Shown here: piece by piece, positions 23,935 through 37,428 of the stretch | Layout of the letters: the number at the start of each line of letters is the position of its first letter | How positions within the stretch are numbered: position 1 is the stretch's first letter | Assembly: GCA_030248215.1 (NCBI GenBank) | Contig: JASANG010002691.1 | Span: forward strand, 1 to 64,000 | From: Enoplolaimus lenunculus | Taxonomy: Eukaryota; Nematoda; Enoplea; Enoplida; Thoracostomopsidae | Direction: 5' to 3' | Length of the DNA stretch: 64,000 bases | Position numbers and translations under genes: made by a program | Notes under the pieces: model-generated | What the model was told of the DNA's origin: nothing | Seen by the model: only the letters and a program-made list of their open reading frames with translations | Databases searched by the model: none

Positions 23935-24110
23935 GGACCAATGTAATGAACATTGGCCGTAACAGAAGTATAAGCATATGTCTAAGAAAAAGTCTACGCG
24001 TAAGAATGAGCTTATACCCAAGCCCACGGCTAAACAAAAAATAATGTAAAGCTTTAAGCTTACTCTATTGCAGTCCCACAGAGGTTTCCTCCGCTAATCT
24101 TAACATGGGC
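23935..24110 (-). mobile_element. TTAGGC-bearing MITE, diverged
   Basis: GGACCAATGTAATGAACATT at left; complement of right end GCCCATGTTAAGATTAGCGG. Core AAGTCTACGCGTAAGAATGA and CCCAAGCCCACGGC in the GCCTAA orientation but strongly mutated. Target duplication not visible. Confidence 0.7.
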
Positions 24111-26837
24111 GACAGCAGCAAATGCTGAAAAACAGTGTTCAGCTTCAGAGGCATGTAACAACTTATTTTAATTTTTGGGTTCGATATAAATAAAAATTTC
24201 AAATTCTGACTATTTTACTGCTACATTTTATTATATAGTAAGTTAAAATTTGAAAAACTAAAATTGTTCAAAAATCACAATAAAAACAACGATATACAAA
24301 CACAAGAATTAATATTAGTAAAAGATTTATAGAGCGAAAGCTACTTGATTCTTGTTTCTAGAAAACAAGACAAGACTTTTCAGAGGATTTTGGCTCAAGT
24401 GGATCAACAAATATACACCACAGATTTTGGCTGAGTGGACAACAGCCATCGGCTTGAAATTGTTTATAATTGAAATTTTGAATATGTTAAGATTTTAAGA
24501 TTTCTGAAAAAACACAAGTACGTGTAGCTTTCTTACAATTTCTACAAAATTTGTCAAGTCTTGTGATTTGATCACAGCAGGAGTGTACCCGGATGAGGAA
24601 CAAAAGGACTATAGCTTCAAGTATCTTCACGTTATGGCGGACACTGAGCGATGGCCTCAACAATCCGACGTAGTAATGGACCGTTTGCTCTGCGCCGCAT
24701 CCCGATTTCGGCCAGTGTCCGCCGGAAAACACAAATATAATTCTCTGCTTTAGTAATTTGAATAACTGTGTGTTTCTATGAAATTTCGTATTGTTCTTTC
24801 TTTTGAACTTTTTGAAAACGTTTTTGGATATTCACGAATTATTTTAACTTTCGCTTGTCACTCACACAGGATTAGCGTTGAATGTGCGATGGGAAAAAGC
24901 CTCTATACCCTGGCTCAAAAGTCATACTACGAACTAAGTTACGTAACTCAAAACTGACCATTAAAACTAACCGAACCCGTTTGTAACAAAATTTTATTGC
25001 CGTTCCAGTTGCATAATTCACGTTGCCAAGTAACATAATTAATTACATAGCTAGGCTTATTAAAAGCTAATATACGGTTATATAGATATGTAAATATATC
25101 AGCAGATAATATCAGAATCAAGGGGTATAGTCTCACTTTAGTCCATTGGCCATTCTGAAATTGCTTGAAAACCATTGCAAAGTACAGTTCGCAGAGCCAG
25201 CAGGGCAAAACTACGTATAAGCTGGGGTAATCAAAATATTGAATTTATCTTTTGTAGAAAGAATTTGAAATTTTTCAATGAAGTTCACTGAAAAGATAGA
25301 CTTTGAACCTGTAATCAGTGTAATTTCGACTTTGGGCAATCTATTTCAAGATACCGCCCGTACCGTGCGGCAAAAGGCATTATGATTCTTGCCCAACTTC
25401 CCTCTATCCACCAGTCCTTGGTATCTGACCAAGGTTTTGAAAATTAGAAAATCGTGTAGTCTAAGACGAGAAACTATATTCAAATCCCAGTGGCCTATTG
25501 CTTGTTCCGTAATCCATTTAATAAAACCTCTGCGGGTATTCGGTCAACAAGTCGCTCGTATTTTGCCTGATAACGGCTGAAGAACGTAATTTTAAAATTT
25601 TAATAGATCTAAAATCTAAATTAACGTGCCAGGCGGACTGCGGTGCCTTCTTCGCCTTGTTCGGGACTACGTACTCTAAGTGGGCAGCGGTCAAAATCAA
25701 TTATAGTTTAAGTTGAAAATTTGACAATTTTACCAATTTAAACCCAGGCTACCACGAGACGTTGCCTTGAAACGATAGGCAATTTGCTTTGGCGAAGAAT
25801 GTTTTCAAACTCTGGTTTACCGAAGACTAACGAAGGTAGATACAAGAGGGGCAAACCGGGATCCAATGGCCTAGCACCTGTCTGTATTTTGGCCCTGGCT
25901 AAGCATTCCAAGTACAAACGGCAGAGCCTGTGTTAGGATAGTCGGGTTCTCCGTCCCAAACAGGGACGAGGGGGCCCCAAATTAAATGTTTCACAACTCT
26001 ATAACTTTGTAGTCCGCGTGAAAATTTTAACTTTACCAAGATGGGACCCCTCAAAGGTCGGCCCCTCGGTTCAATTGGAGGGTTTGGGAACGCTTCCTCC
26101 GGCACTGACAAACGGTATTCCAATTGCGGTTAGAATTCGGATTGAAAACAAGCTACGATTAAAATGTTGATTAAAAATTTGCGTTCCAATTTTGATTCTG
26201 ACCAAATATTGTCAGTTTGTTTCAAATAGGGATCGGGTAGCAACTATTTAACCTCAGCACCCAAAGGAAATTTCAATTACGATGATTTCAAAACGAATTA
26301 AAAAGTATAGCGTCATCCATTACTGTTTGGTTTTTGGTATAATTTAGTTTCGCCACGTACAGCATCCAATGCATCCAGTATAGCAACCGCACTGAAAGTA
26401 AATATGCAGAAAATAGCAAAAACAACAGCAAAGATATTAAATCAGATGTATCTTATAAATGCGATGATAAAAATATTACATTTGTAAGCTTTAAATATTG
26501 TTAAAATATGCTTAAAATTGACGACGAATTTGGTGAGTTGTCAGATACATAGCTAATTGGACAAATGTTCAAAATATACACTTATACAAAATTAATACGT
26601 ACCCACAACAGCATGGCTGATAAGGCATAGAAAATGAAACCTGAGAGAACCAGCATTAATTGGAGGTTGGACGGCTGGGAGCCCCAGCAACTGCTGCTAC
26701 ACGAAAACTATCAGTGGCCGAGTTGTAAGAAAAAATTCGAAAAAAATGTGCAATACTACAAGTTTCCCTCCGACTGCATACAACTTTTACAGGTTTCATG
26801 CTGTATGTTACGCAGCTTTCGCTACTGGAAAGGGTTT
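24111..26837. other. Non-coding with two GC-richer islands of unknown nature
   Basis: 24565-24740 is a CpG-containing island with antiparallel open frames (plus strand ...HVMADTERWPQQSDVVM..., flanked by ATCACAGCAG). 25880-26130 is another GC-rich patch with GGGACGAGGGGGCCCC. 26634-26830 is a third. None has a recognised domain or convincing splice sites; they may be decayed repeats or single exons. Confidence 0.4.
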
Positions 26838-26999
26838 TTTGATGCACTACAATTAGGAACAATTGACATTTATGGACTTTAATTAGGGTTTAGAGACTCT
26901 ATTCGCTAACGGACTCGTATTGGGGATACGTACTCCTATTGATTGAGACTCAAAATGAGAACCAACCTCTTATTACCCATCTTATTCGGGTCACTACAG
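26838..26999 (-). mobile_element. CTGTAGTGACCCGAA-family fragment
   Basis: Right end CTTATTCGGGTCACTACAG is intact; GACTCTATTCGCTAACGGAC and GATTGAGACTCAAAATGAGA match the family interior. Left two thirds missing. Confidence 0.8.
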
Positions 27000-28669
27000 C
27001 AGTAGGGCGGCTTCTTATGTTTTGAGCTTATTTTCATCTACATATAGCATATCCTGGTTAGTAAAAGGTATCCAAACAAGCAAACTATTACAATGGGAAT
27101 AATGTCAAAATCGGTCGGCCAAATCAAACGTGACACTAAATTTTCAATCTTACATTTCATAGAAATGTTAAAACCTAAACTTCTGAATTGATAGATGCTT
27201 CGCAAATTTTACAAAATCTATATTAAAAATTAATTCTGATACTAAAATTTTAAGACTTAAAATTTTCAAAAAACAATTCTTTTCCTGTTTATTTGAAAAC
27301 TGCCAACCTATGGAACAAAAAATTATAGCCAGTCATCATAGGCGTAGCCAATCCGGTCGTTTTAAAGGCCAACTTATTTTTGAATATTTTTCAAATGATG
27401 TTTTTAGATACTTTTCCAGTTTGTAACACAAGAACATTCCCAATTTGAAATTTTCAATAAAAGCGTTGCTCGTCTTTCTCGCAAAATTATCGCTACGCTC
27501 ATGCCTGCCCGCCCTTGTTGATTAGTCGAAACCATAAACGCACCAGGTGATAAAATGCTAACCTCATTCAAATCCAGCTATGTTGCGTAGCGTATGGTGC
27601 ATGCATAATTGAACAGTTTATTTTCACCAATAGCAAGTGTACGACTGTAGCTTGGATTCGAATTTGAGAGGGTATAAATTTGCACAGAGATTCTTGCAAT
27701 TTAAAAAGGTAATTTGGATCCCTGAATGCAGTAGGATAATTCTATAAAAGTGTTGGCTCTTCTAGATATTCCACCGAGATTTATGCCTCGGCTTAGTCAA
27801 TACTTAAGCTTAGGCTTTAGTCTAGAAAAAGGCTTATGCCTAAAGCCTAAGCTTAAGTGTTTGCTTTACCTTTATTAAGCCTAACCCAGAGTATAAATAT
27901 AAGCCTTATAAACTTATAGGTATTTTTGGCAAAATGTACAGCAGTTACAGTGTTTATTTTTTCAAGTGGCCGGAACTTTCCGTGCTTACAAAACCTAATA
28001 AAAATCCCTTGTATATATATCCGGATTGATGGGGACAAACGGACCCGAAAATAAGACATTTGACAAACACTAAAAAAATTAAAATTTTCCATTTTTGAAA
28101 TCTCTACTTTAATTGAAATCTCTACCAAGCGTTAAAATTTAAAATATTATTCTAAACACTTGACCTTGCCCCTGGCCAATTCTCTGTTGCCAGCTCAACG
28201 TCTTTAAGAGGAAGGGGGTGCGACAATTTTTAACTGGAGAATGCAGAAACTTCACAGGTCAACTTTTTTCCAGGTTCGGGATAAGGCGACCCAAAATGTC
28301 CTAAAGAAACGCTGACGCACAGTTTACCTTACCCCGGATCCGTCTTTAGTAGAAGCCGCGTACTCTTGTAGAACCTGCTTTATAATGTGTCATATATTTG
28401 TACTCTCCACCCATATCTGTCTGTTCCCTCGAGAGGATTTGAACGATTAGTCGTACTACTTGTTTATAGACACTGAAGTACGTATAACTGCAAAATAGCT
28501 TGCGGATCCATTATTGAATAGAACAGAAATTTATCATAAATAATAGATTCAAACGGGAATTAGCAATGGGTGAAGCAAAAGGTGGGGATATTTCGTCGTT
28601 CGGCTTGATTGGATGTTTTTGGCAGAAGTGTATACGAAATTAAAGTTCCGGAATATTTCCAAAATCGTC
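27000..28669. other. Non-coding
   Basis: 27785-27870 holds TACTTAAGCTTAGGCTTTAG facing TTATGCCTAAAGCCTAAGC, an inverted TTAGGC remnant. 28180-28330 has a decayed CCAGCTCAACG element. Open frame 27853-28128 is not supported. Confidence 0.4.
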
Positions 28670-28831
28670 CAGGCCCGTAGCCAGCTAACCTTGCTAGGGG
28701 AGCTAAAAATTTTCAAGCGGGGCATTCAAGAGTTTTTTATTGAGTTATAAGCAAGGTTGAACATTTTCTAGGTGGCCCAAAATTTTTCCAGGAGGGGTGA
28801 GCCATCGTGACCCCCCGTGTCTACGGGCTCG
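28670..28831 (+). mobile_element. CAGGCCCGTAGCCAGCT-family MITE
   Basis: CAGGCCCGTAGCCAGCTAAC at left and GTGTCTACGGGCTCG at right. Flanking octamers AAATCGTC and AAATCGTT. Confidence 0.88.
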
Positions 28832-29029
28832 AAATCGTTATAAGGTTGATGCATCCGCAATTGTTTCTTTAAAATTTTTTAAAAAGTATGGTGAATATTC
28901 ACATGCCTCAATTGTGGTGGCAGAAAAATCAAACACTTTGTGACTTTTATATCAGCAATATCAGCTTTCCGTTTCCGTTATTTTGATCACTACCCGTTTT
29001 ACGCTTCTGTTATTTTTACTATCCATTTA

Positions 29030-29465
29030 CTGTAGTGAACCTAGTACGAGGGGGTTATAAGAGGGGTCTCATTTCGAGTCCAAATCAATTGAAGTTCGTA
29101 TCCCTAATACGATTCCGTAAGGGATATAGTCTCTAAACCTTAATTAGAATCCATAAATGTCAATTATTTTTAATAGTAGTGCAAAAATGATTCCAGGACC
29201 AAATAAAGTTGAGTTCCAAACTTTGAAGTATACTTAAGATTTGAAATTACATTCTGAAGTATAACCTTGCATGATCGCTCAAGGTTTTGATATACGACAA
29301 ATAAACCTTTAATTGAACAGATAGTTGCAGCACCGGATATATCATTACCGAAGCGCAGGGAGCATGGGTTAAAAATAAATAACAGTCCATAAACGAATAA
29401 CAGGAGGTGCCCTCTGGAGAGGCCAAACAGATATCAGTCCCTCCATCTTTTTCGGGTCACTACAG
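29030..29465. mobile_element. CTGTAGTGACCCGAA-family MITE, complete
   Basis: CTGTAGTGAACCTAG at left, TTCGGGTCACTACAG at right, TA on both sides; 436 bp and same orientation as 22697-23125. Left TIR has two changes. Confidence 0.9.
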
Positions 29466-30178
29466 TACACCCCGAATCATATTTCGTTCATGAACCACTA
29501 ACTGTAACATGTCTTTGGATCTCTTCAGTCCGACTAACTTTATATATTTACAATGCTAAAAGTTTTTATTTCAAATGATATTTATCTAAAAAACTGAAGC
29601 GTGGGACAATAAACGCGTGCCAGCCCAAATAACGACTCATAACAGGTTGAACCAAATTCCCCACAGTACATCGATTGCATAATGTCTAACCAGACAATGG
29701 CTTAGGATCAATACACTCCTAGAGTCACAGTCTAGAAATTAGCAATTTAGACTACAAATCGTCTATCAGTTCACACGCAATTTAATATCAACAGATGGCT
29801 GAAAATTAGTAAGAAAATAGGCCAAAGCTAGTTATAACTAAATGCGTTAATATGGACACGTTTCTACTCTCAGGAGGGTGTTACCAGGTAGACCGTAATG
29901 AACACGTCAGCGTGATCAAGTACACTTAAAAGCGGTTTTGAAATTGGGAAAATAGTTTAGCCAACGCTAACTTATAAGGAGGATCTGCTCACTAAGCATT
30001 GGCCTAAATCTAAGCCTGAACCTAAACGTATGCCTCAACATAACCTAACACCAGGTCTAAAGCTGAACATAGCCGCATCGTTTCTAAATCCCTTTGTCTC
30101 GCAGTGGATACGCCGCTATAATTAACACGGGTCAATAGTTGTATTTTCGCAAGTTACATCATATATGTTCGTAATAGG
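29466..30178. other. Non-coding; TTAGGC remnant at about 29995-30075
   Basis: GGCCTAAATCTAAGCCTGAA, CCTAAACGTATGCC. Nothing else recognised. Confidence 0.4.
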
Positions 30179-30374
30179 GGCCAATGTAAAGAACAAGGGC
30201 GGAACACTATTATAAGCATATTCCTAAGCGTAAACCTAAGTTTAAACGTAAGCGTAAGAATAAGCATATTCGTAACCCTAAGCCTTAGCCGAGCAAAAAA
30301 ATCAGTCTAAAGCTTGAGCTTATTCTATTCTAGTCCCACAGAAAAACTCTCCGCCTCTGATATTTACATGGGCA
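30179..30374 (-). mobile_element. TTAGGC-bearing MITE, GGCCAATGTAAAGAACAAGG subtype
   Basis: GGCCAATGTAAAGAACAAGG at left; complement of right end GCCCATGTAAATATCAGAGG. Octamers GTAATAGG and GTAACCGG. Core CTAAGCGTAAACCTAAG etc. Confidence 0.82.
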
Positions 30375-30525
30375 GTAACCGGCAAAACGAAAATAGTCTA
30401 AATTCAGAAATTTCATTTCAAATAATCGGATTCGGCCACTACCCATTGGAACATACAAGGAGGGCGATTGAGGCCTACGCCCATTGAACAAAGATCAAAA
30501 CTAAAATGTTGTCTTTAGGATTATT

Positions 30526-30708
30526 ACACTGCAAAAATTGGTGAGTCAAATTGACTCTCTCCGTTTCATGACTACACTAACTGAGTCAAACTTCGACTCC
30601 GCCAGAGTAGAATATGACTCAGGTGGTGTCGAATTTTAACTCAGTTTGTCTAGTCAAGAAAAGTCTATTTCGAAGAGAGTTAATTTGACTCACCATTTTT
30701 TGCAGTGT
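30526..30708. mobile_element. 183-bp foldback MITE, CACTGCAAAAA type
   Basis: ACACTGCAAAAATTGGTGAG at left is the near complement of CTCACCATTTTTTGCAGTGT at right; pairing continues inward through TCAAATTGACTCTCT / AGAGAGTTAATTTGA, so nearly the whole element folds back. Long relative of 11047-11157. Confidence 0.88.
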
Positions 30709-33700
30709 TGTGAGTGCAATTGTTCACCACTTTGCTGCATCTGCATGCCACCACTGGTTTTAAAATGTCAAAGAACAAGTGTTATTTTCCTCAGTCTGAC
30801 CCTACGTGACCCCAGCACTCTTTTCATGCCATTATCTTTTACCCCGGAAAACCCCAAAATTTACAATCTTTTGGTATCAAATTGCAAGCCACCAAGCGTT
30901 GTTTCCATTTGTTTAAAAATTGTCAAAATTTCAATATTCATATCCTAAGAATAGCGGCCGGCTCTGTAAACAGCACAGTATTGGTTGTTTACACTTCTAC
31001 CCCCTCAGGCAATTTTCAATTTAAATTAGTGCTAAGGGAACGGAGTCCTGGCATGGAATGTAACGGGTATGCAGCAGGTATATCTTCGTAAAATTACTAA
31101 AGGAAAGATAGAAAAATAAACACTTGTTTGCTATAAAGTTGACATGAATATTTTGCTTTTGTAGGAAAAGCCTTTGATGTTAAATTCGTCCCGAAATAAA
31201 ATCGCTGATACGTTCTCCGTACGAAACGCATATCAATTGAACAGAAATGCAAGATTCGCAAATGTTTTTCATTAATATTTTCTGGAAACGTTTGGCTTAG
31301 CAGCTGTTGTTTGAACTGAAAGGATAGAAAATTTATAACTCAAATAATCTCTACTGCATAAAGTATAAGACGGGGGCGATGTGATTTAATAACCTGAAAA
31401 TGGTAACCGCTTTTATATATATATATAATTATTACAATTGTAAGCTTCCAAAATCCCTTGCAATTACCAAGCTGAAATTTACCAAACCGGTGAACACATG
31501 TCAAATAGTATACCTGGTTTATGAAAACATTGCTTTGCAGCACTTTGAAAAAACTCGGCATCATATAAAACCGTTTTATACGCATCATAGCTTTTGATTC
31601 ACTAGTCGGAAAGTTACAAGACCTATTACCACGAAATGATAATATGCTCTGCGTGTTCGATAATACGACACTAGATCAATGCTTGCTATACTTTCCAGTT
31701 CGAAACACTGACTCTGAGCATAATAATTAGCACTAACAGCGGAGATAGCTAACTCCTAAAAGCCTAAAATCTACTAGCTAAGTAACCTTTTCCGCTCTAT
31801 AGCAATATGAATTCAAAGTTGTTTTTCTGTTTGATTAAGATGGAAGTATATTGATGTAAAAACTAAAGCTATACGGTGCAATTACTTAAAGATGCTACTA
31901 CCATCTCTAGTGTACCGAACAGCAGCTAGGTAGGTATGCTGGATAAGTTTTGAGGGGCTATAATCTATACACGGGTTGCTTCCTTTCCCGCAAACTTCCC
32001 TCCCCCACGTAACAAATTGATGAATAAAATAGGTAGATGCCTTTACTCTGAGCCTAATCTTTAGGCTATGTTTCGCTTGACAAGTCTGTCAATAGTATAT
32101 TTATAGATTTCCAGGCCTTATTGCTATCATGGGCGTAGCCAGAATTTCTCATTTCGAGAGGGTACAAGTAGGTTATTTTTGTAAACGACAGAAGCGACGG
32201 AGAAAATTTTGTCATGCATCCGTGTGCGTTTTTGTCTCTCCAGAAATTTCATGGGGATATTTCATCTGTATCCCTCCCTTGCACACGCCATTGATTTCTG
32301 TTATGGTAACATGAAAAAAATATCCACAATAGATTATAATATAATGATGGTGCGATAAAATAGATACAATGATGAATTGTGAAAAAATAGCCCTAAATCA
32401 AAGGCCCATGAAATGCAGAATGAAGGGATGTTATTGCTTCAGAAACTTCAGAAAACAGTCGAAGATGCGTTTACAAGCTGTATAGCATAACTTGCAAAGG
32501 TCAAAAAAAGATTTGTTCGCTCTCTATATTTGCTCGTAAAAATGATTTAAACACAATTATCCCCTTACGAAACGGTATCCTGACTGCGCGTCTGTTCTAA
32601 GCCAATGCTGCTTTTAAGCAAAACGACTGATTGGATGCGGTTGAAAAGCGTGAAATAATGAGACATCACGAGGATAGAAACGAAATGTTTTTGAGAGAAA
32701 ATAATAAATGAGTTAGGTTTCAAGGTATTTTTTGTAAAAATTACATAGCTAATACATCGGTTTGAAATGTTATTTCATAAGAAAAATGCCGGAGGTGTAG
32801 CAATAGTTCCAGCTGCCTCGTTGGTGATACAAGAATTTTGGAAATAAGCGGTTACGTTCTATAAAAATTTCGACGCGGTTTCACGAATACTGAATACTTT
32901 TACTAGTCACTACATGTGTACAGAAATTATTTCGAAAGAAATTTGTGCATGTAAGCCTAAACTTTAATATCAACACCTACTCGTAAGCCAATTCCAATGC
33001 AAACACTTTCAACTGCACTATTCATGATTTAATCTTATTCCAAAAAATATTGCAACACTTTAGAAATCTGGCATTGGTTCCGGATATGGAAAAACATGTG
33101 CTGCATATCGCATCCTATCAAATCAGCCACGCCCCATACTGTCCTCGCACTAGTAATCACACTAAAGCTGCGAATACCATATTGCTTCCGCTTAAAATTT
33201 GATTAAATATTGAAATTGCGTTTCTGAGAGACCTCTTTAAAGCAACGCTAAACCAACGCTGGCTAAGAGAGCCTAAATGTGCCATATATAGGTTTAGTTA
33301 AAATTCCTGGTACAAACTGTTAGCTGCAGCAGGTGAATAACCTAGAAGTACGATGACAGGGAGGAGGTCATCAGAACATCAGAAACTTATGAGTGGAGCG
33401 AGCTAAAGAAGTCACACTTGTTTTTTGTAAGTATATATTGAATCTCAAGACACTATTGGGTTTTTTGACATCAAAGCCTCTCAATTGCTGCAACCTCGCG
33501 AGCATAGCGAGGTTGAAGCTAGACGTATTCTTGTGTAAAATCATTCGGGAAAAGCAAGCTTTCAATTTTGAGCGCGCTAACTTTGGTCCCACTGTCAACG
33601 AAACATGGTAAGCGAACCGAGCAGGACGCATATGTAGTTTTACATCAAATCTTGTGGCAAAGCTTCCAATCCGAAATCCATTTATATATTCAAATAATGC

Positions 33701-33944
33701 AATTTTCGCTCTTTTCGGACATATAATGTGTCCTGGCGAACACATACACACGGTCGCTGTTAATGTATTGCATGAAAATTAGTTACATGTATCTAAAAAC
33801 GTTATTTTGTACCATATTTAGTTGCAAATTATATTAAAGAATCGTTTTATTATTTTTCCATTTTTTCATTTTTTTCCACCCCCTCGGAATAAATGAAAAA
33901 AACATTTTTTCCGGTAATTTTTTTCCGGCCAACAACCCTGATAC
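30709..33944. other. Non-coding, few recognisable repeats
   Basis: 31600-31665 (GAAAGTTACAAGACCTATTA) is an end fragment of the GTATTCTCAAATG family. Open frames at 30882-31091, 31340-31597 and 33371-33751 have no domains or supporting splice sites. Confidence 0.4.
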
Positions 33945-34192
33945 AAGGTTATACTTAGGAATGTACTTTCAAACTTTAAGTACGCTTTAAAGTTTCGAAC
34001 TCAAATTATTTGGTCCTGGAGTCTTTTATGCGCTACAATTGGGCTTAAATGACAGTTATGGACTCTAATTAGGGTTTTGGGACTCTATCCACTTACGGAC
34101 TCTTATAAGGGATACGGACTCCAATTGATTCGGACTCAAAATGGGACCCCCTCTTATTACCCCTCCTCCTCCTCTTATTCGGGTCGTTACAG
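33945..34192 (-). mobile_element. CTGTAGTGACCCGAA-family fragment
   Basis: Right end TTATTCGGGTCGTTACAG before TA; interior ATTATTTGGTCCTGGAGTC and GGATACGGACTCCAATTGAT. Left part missing. Confidence 0.85.
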
Positions 34193-35116
34193 TAAGCCAG
34201 TGCAAAGAATTAGTACCGCATATTAAAACTAATGGCTATTCTTAAAATATAAAGATTAATACATATTGTTGCCGCAAGGTATTAAGGTTCCGGCTTTTGT
34301 GCAATATTCCGCAATTTAAGTCTTAGTTTTAGGCTCAGGTAAAGTCGAAGGCGAAAGCTTAGGTTTAGACCACGATAAACCTTTTCTCTAAATCTCGAAC
34401 CTAAACCTAAGTCTGAGCCTAATAGCCTAAAGCCTGCGGGCGGAAGTGTAACCATAAGATTACTAAATTTTATAATTTCCAGGTTTTCCAGCTACACAGG
34501 ATATTAAACATTTCACAACCTTTATCTACGTCACGCAACAAGCGAGCTGAAACGCCAGCCAGTAAATGGGTTTGTCAATGGTTTTAGGTCAAACCTCTCT
34601 GTCTGGTTCATTTAATATGTATGAGTCACCCTGCCTACCATTAGGTGATAAAAGTCTCGCCTCCCCGCAAGTACTGGCTAGAACGTATAAGCCAGATTTC
34701 TCGAGTTACTACTCTGTAGCTTGAAGCCTAAATTTGGTCAAGTATATGTTGATCGCACATCTGGCATAGAAGTGCTTTTACAAGAGGGTATACAGGGGAC
34801 GCCCTTGCACCTATATATCAATATAATTTTATATATATATAACATATATGAATATGTGTGTATGTGTATAAATAGACATGTTTAGGATTTACAATTAAGC
34901 TTTGGTCTTTGTCAAATAAACCATTTTTGTCGCTTGTTGCACTCGCTAGCAAAAAAGTTGGTTTCACTGCATTTCCTCGCGAAATAAAATCATGGCTATG
35001 CCCCGTTTGGAGTGCGGTATTAAATATACAACCTATTAACCTGTAAGCATTATCGTAATTTCACGATAGCATTATCTAAAACAATGGTCCATGAGAGGTA
35101 TCTTGTTAACGTCTAT
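34193..35116. other. Non-coding; TTAGGC remnant at about 34310-34440 and AT/TG microsatellite at about 34820-34875
   Basis: 34310-34440 has TTAAGTCTTAGTTTTAGGC and, inverted, AACCTAAACCTAAGTCTGAG. 34820-34875 is TATATATATAACATATATG followed by TGTGTGTATGTGTA. Confidence 0.5.
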
Positions 35117-35347
35117 GGCCCATGTATAGAACAGGGCCGGAACCGTAGTATAAACATATTGATAAGCCTAAGCCTAAGCCTAAGCGTATGGATGAGCCTA
35201 TTCCTAAGCATAAGCCTAAGCCTAAGCCTAAGCGTATGGATGAGCATATTCCAAAGCCTAAGCCTAAGCAAAAAATAGACTAAATCTTAAACTGACTCTA
35301 TTATAGCCTCTCCGGGAAACGATCCGGTCCTGTTCTATACATGGGCC
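35117..35347 (-). mobile_element. TTAGGC-bearing MITE, reverse copy
   Basis: TIRs GGCCCATGTATAGAACAGGG on both ends (about 25 bp). Octamers ACGTCTAT and ACGTCTAA. Three GCCTAAGCCTAAGCCTAAGC blocks with TATGGATGAGC spacers. Confidence 0.93.
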
Positions 35348-36106
35348 ACGTCTAATGCGGATAGGTTTCCGTATCTGGGTTGATTTGAATTTCAGACCGC
35401 ATGGCACTACTAACAACTGACGGATTCAGTGGAGTATATGTAGGCTTAGGCCCTATAGGGACGAAAACTAATATTTTGTGTTACGATTTAACAGGTTAGC
35501 TTATCGCTCGCGAGTTTTCTTATTTATCTCGAATGGCTCGTCCCGGTTAAAAATTTTGGGATCCGCAACTGGTCTCAAACTAAAAGCCGGAAACTATATT
35601 TTGAATGAAAAGTCAATGTGTATAGTGGGGGCACTTATACTTGGTTAACTTTTACATAATAAACGCTTTCGTTCAAATTATAAATAATTAATAATTGATA
35701 CATTCAATGAAATTAAACGCAAAAGTTGACATTAAAAATTCAAACTTCACTACTGAACACCTGGTATATGTGATTCTTAAGGGACACTTAGTAACAAATA
35801 GACACACCAAAAATGCATAAAGGGTAAGCTATTATAACACCCGCTTTTACCATCTTAAAAATTTCAACAATGGCTCGTACCTTTAGCTGAATAAGTGTGT
35901 ATCTTGTTTACTAGTGGATTCAGAGGATAAGCGTGCCCTGCCTCCCGGTAAGAAAATGTTTTGTGATAAAATGGTAAGGTCCCTTCCTTAGAATTTTTCA
36001 ATTTTTTCCGGTTAGAAAATTGGCACATATATAGCAGACAGTAAAAATTGTGTTTCATTACTTTTGCCAGCAAGCCGTGTCCGCAACAAATTCCTGGATA
36101 CGCCGC
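35348..36106. other. Non-coding; old hAT-like remnant at about 35448-35570
   Basis: TTAGGCCCTATAGGGACG to TTTTGGGATCCGCAACTGG with a GCTTATCGCTCGCGAG core. Nothing else recognised. Confidence 0.45.
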
Positions 36107-36267
36107 CAGGCCCGTAGCCAGCTCAGCTTGCTAGGGGGGGCTAAAAATTTTTCGGGAGGGGCATTCAAGGGTTTTCAATGAGTTACAAGCAAGGTTGAAA
36201 ACTTTCTAGGGGGCCAAAATTTTCCAGGGTGGGCTGCCCCCCCGGGCCCCCATAGGCTATGAGCCCG
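36107..36267 (+). mobile_element. CAGGCCCGTAGCCAGCT-family MITE
   Basis: CAGGCCCGTAGCCAGCTCAG at left, GGCTATGAGCCCG at right; octamers TACGCCGC and TCCGCCGC. Confidence 0.85.
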
Positions 36268-37343
36268 TCCGCCGCTGTCCGTATTATTCATCATGTTACT
36301 TTTAGAAATAGCTATAGAAAAGAAAAATAGCAAAAAGAAAGCTTTTAAACCTTTTTGAATCTCCTCATCATATTGAAAATATCATTCCCTTTGACGAGAT
36401 GTTTTTACGAATATTTTTTATAAAAAAGAATACGAAGCACCTTCTAGTAAGTGAAAAAACGTCAAAATTTGTTCGTATTTTTCTATTTCAAACATCCTGA
36501 ACTTAAAATTCAGTTTGAAATTCTGTGTCAAACAGCACTGGAAACTTATCTGAGAAACTGTGATGAATATCATTCGACGATATATTTTACATAAGACATC
36601 CATTCGATTTATACAACAATTTAGTTTAAAAACACATTTTAAGTTTGTGATTAAATATTTGCGTCTTAAAATTATCACGGCAACCAGTTTCAAAATACCT
36701 CCCATCTCCGTCCAGCGCAGGTACCCCCAAGGCCTGAAACATGTAAACCTCTCTCACATGCAAACCAATTAAACTTAATAGTGGCTTTCACGCAATTATT
36801 TTAACAGAAAGGCAGTCAAAATTCAGTTTTTTTTTTAATTTTTCAGCAGCACCTGTCACCTATAAAGTGTTCATTGTTGAAGAACGTAAAATTGACGAAA
36901 GGTTGATTGCTATTCTTAAAACTGAAAAGATAATAGTAACTCATCATAAAACCTATTAAAAACTTAACAATTTTTAAAGTATAGACCCGTTGCAAATACG
37001 GGGGGCCTTCACTACACAGACAGCTAGGTTCCACCTGGCCAAAAACAGAGTTTCTGACTGCATAAAATCATAGCATTTGTCAGTCGCAAGAAAATATTTC
37101 TTGCTCTTCTAGAAATATTGCAGCCCCCGTTTGCCAACAGTTGTTGACTGTGGGACAAAAATAACCGTTTGGATCGGTATTTTAAGCAAGGTTTCACCGG
37201 ACAGCACCGGTTGCGTTTTGTTAAAATTTGCATTGAAATTATAAAGTCAAATTTGTGTCTGAAGTTTACAGCAAAAATGAGCCAATATTTTAAAAACGAG
37301 TAAAAAAATTTAAAATGAACTATTTTAAAAAACAAATATATAC

Positions 37344-37348
<5 letters not shown>
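36268..37348. other. Non-coding, nothing recognised
   Basis: AT-rich; antiparallel short open frames at 36418-36772 and 37024-37335 lack domains. Confidence 0.4.

Positions 37349-37428
<80 letters not shown>
37349..37428. repeat. (AT)n microsatellite
   Basis: About 39 uninterrupted AT dinucleotides after TACATATATA. The Tyr-Ile open frame here is an artefact. Confidence 0.98.
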
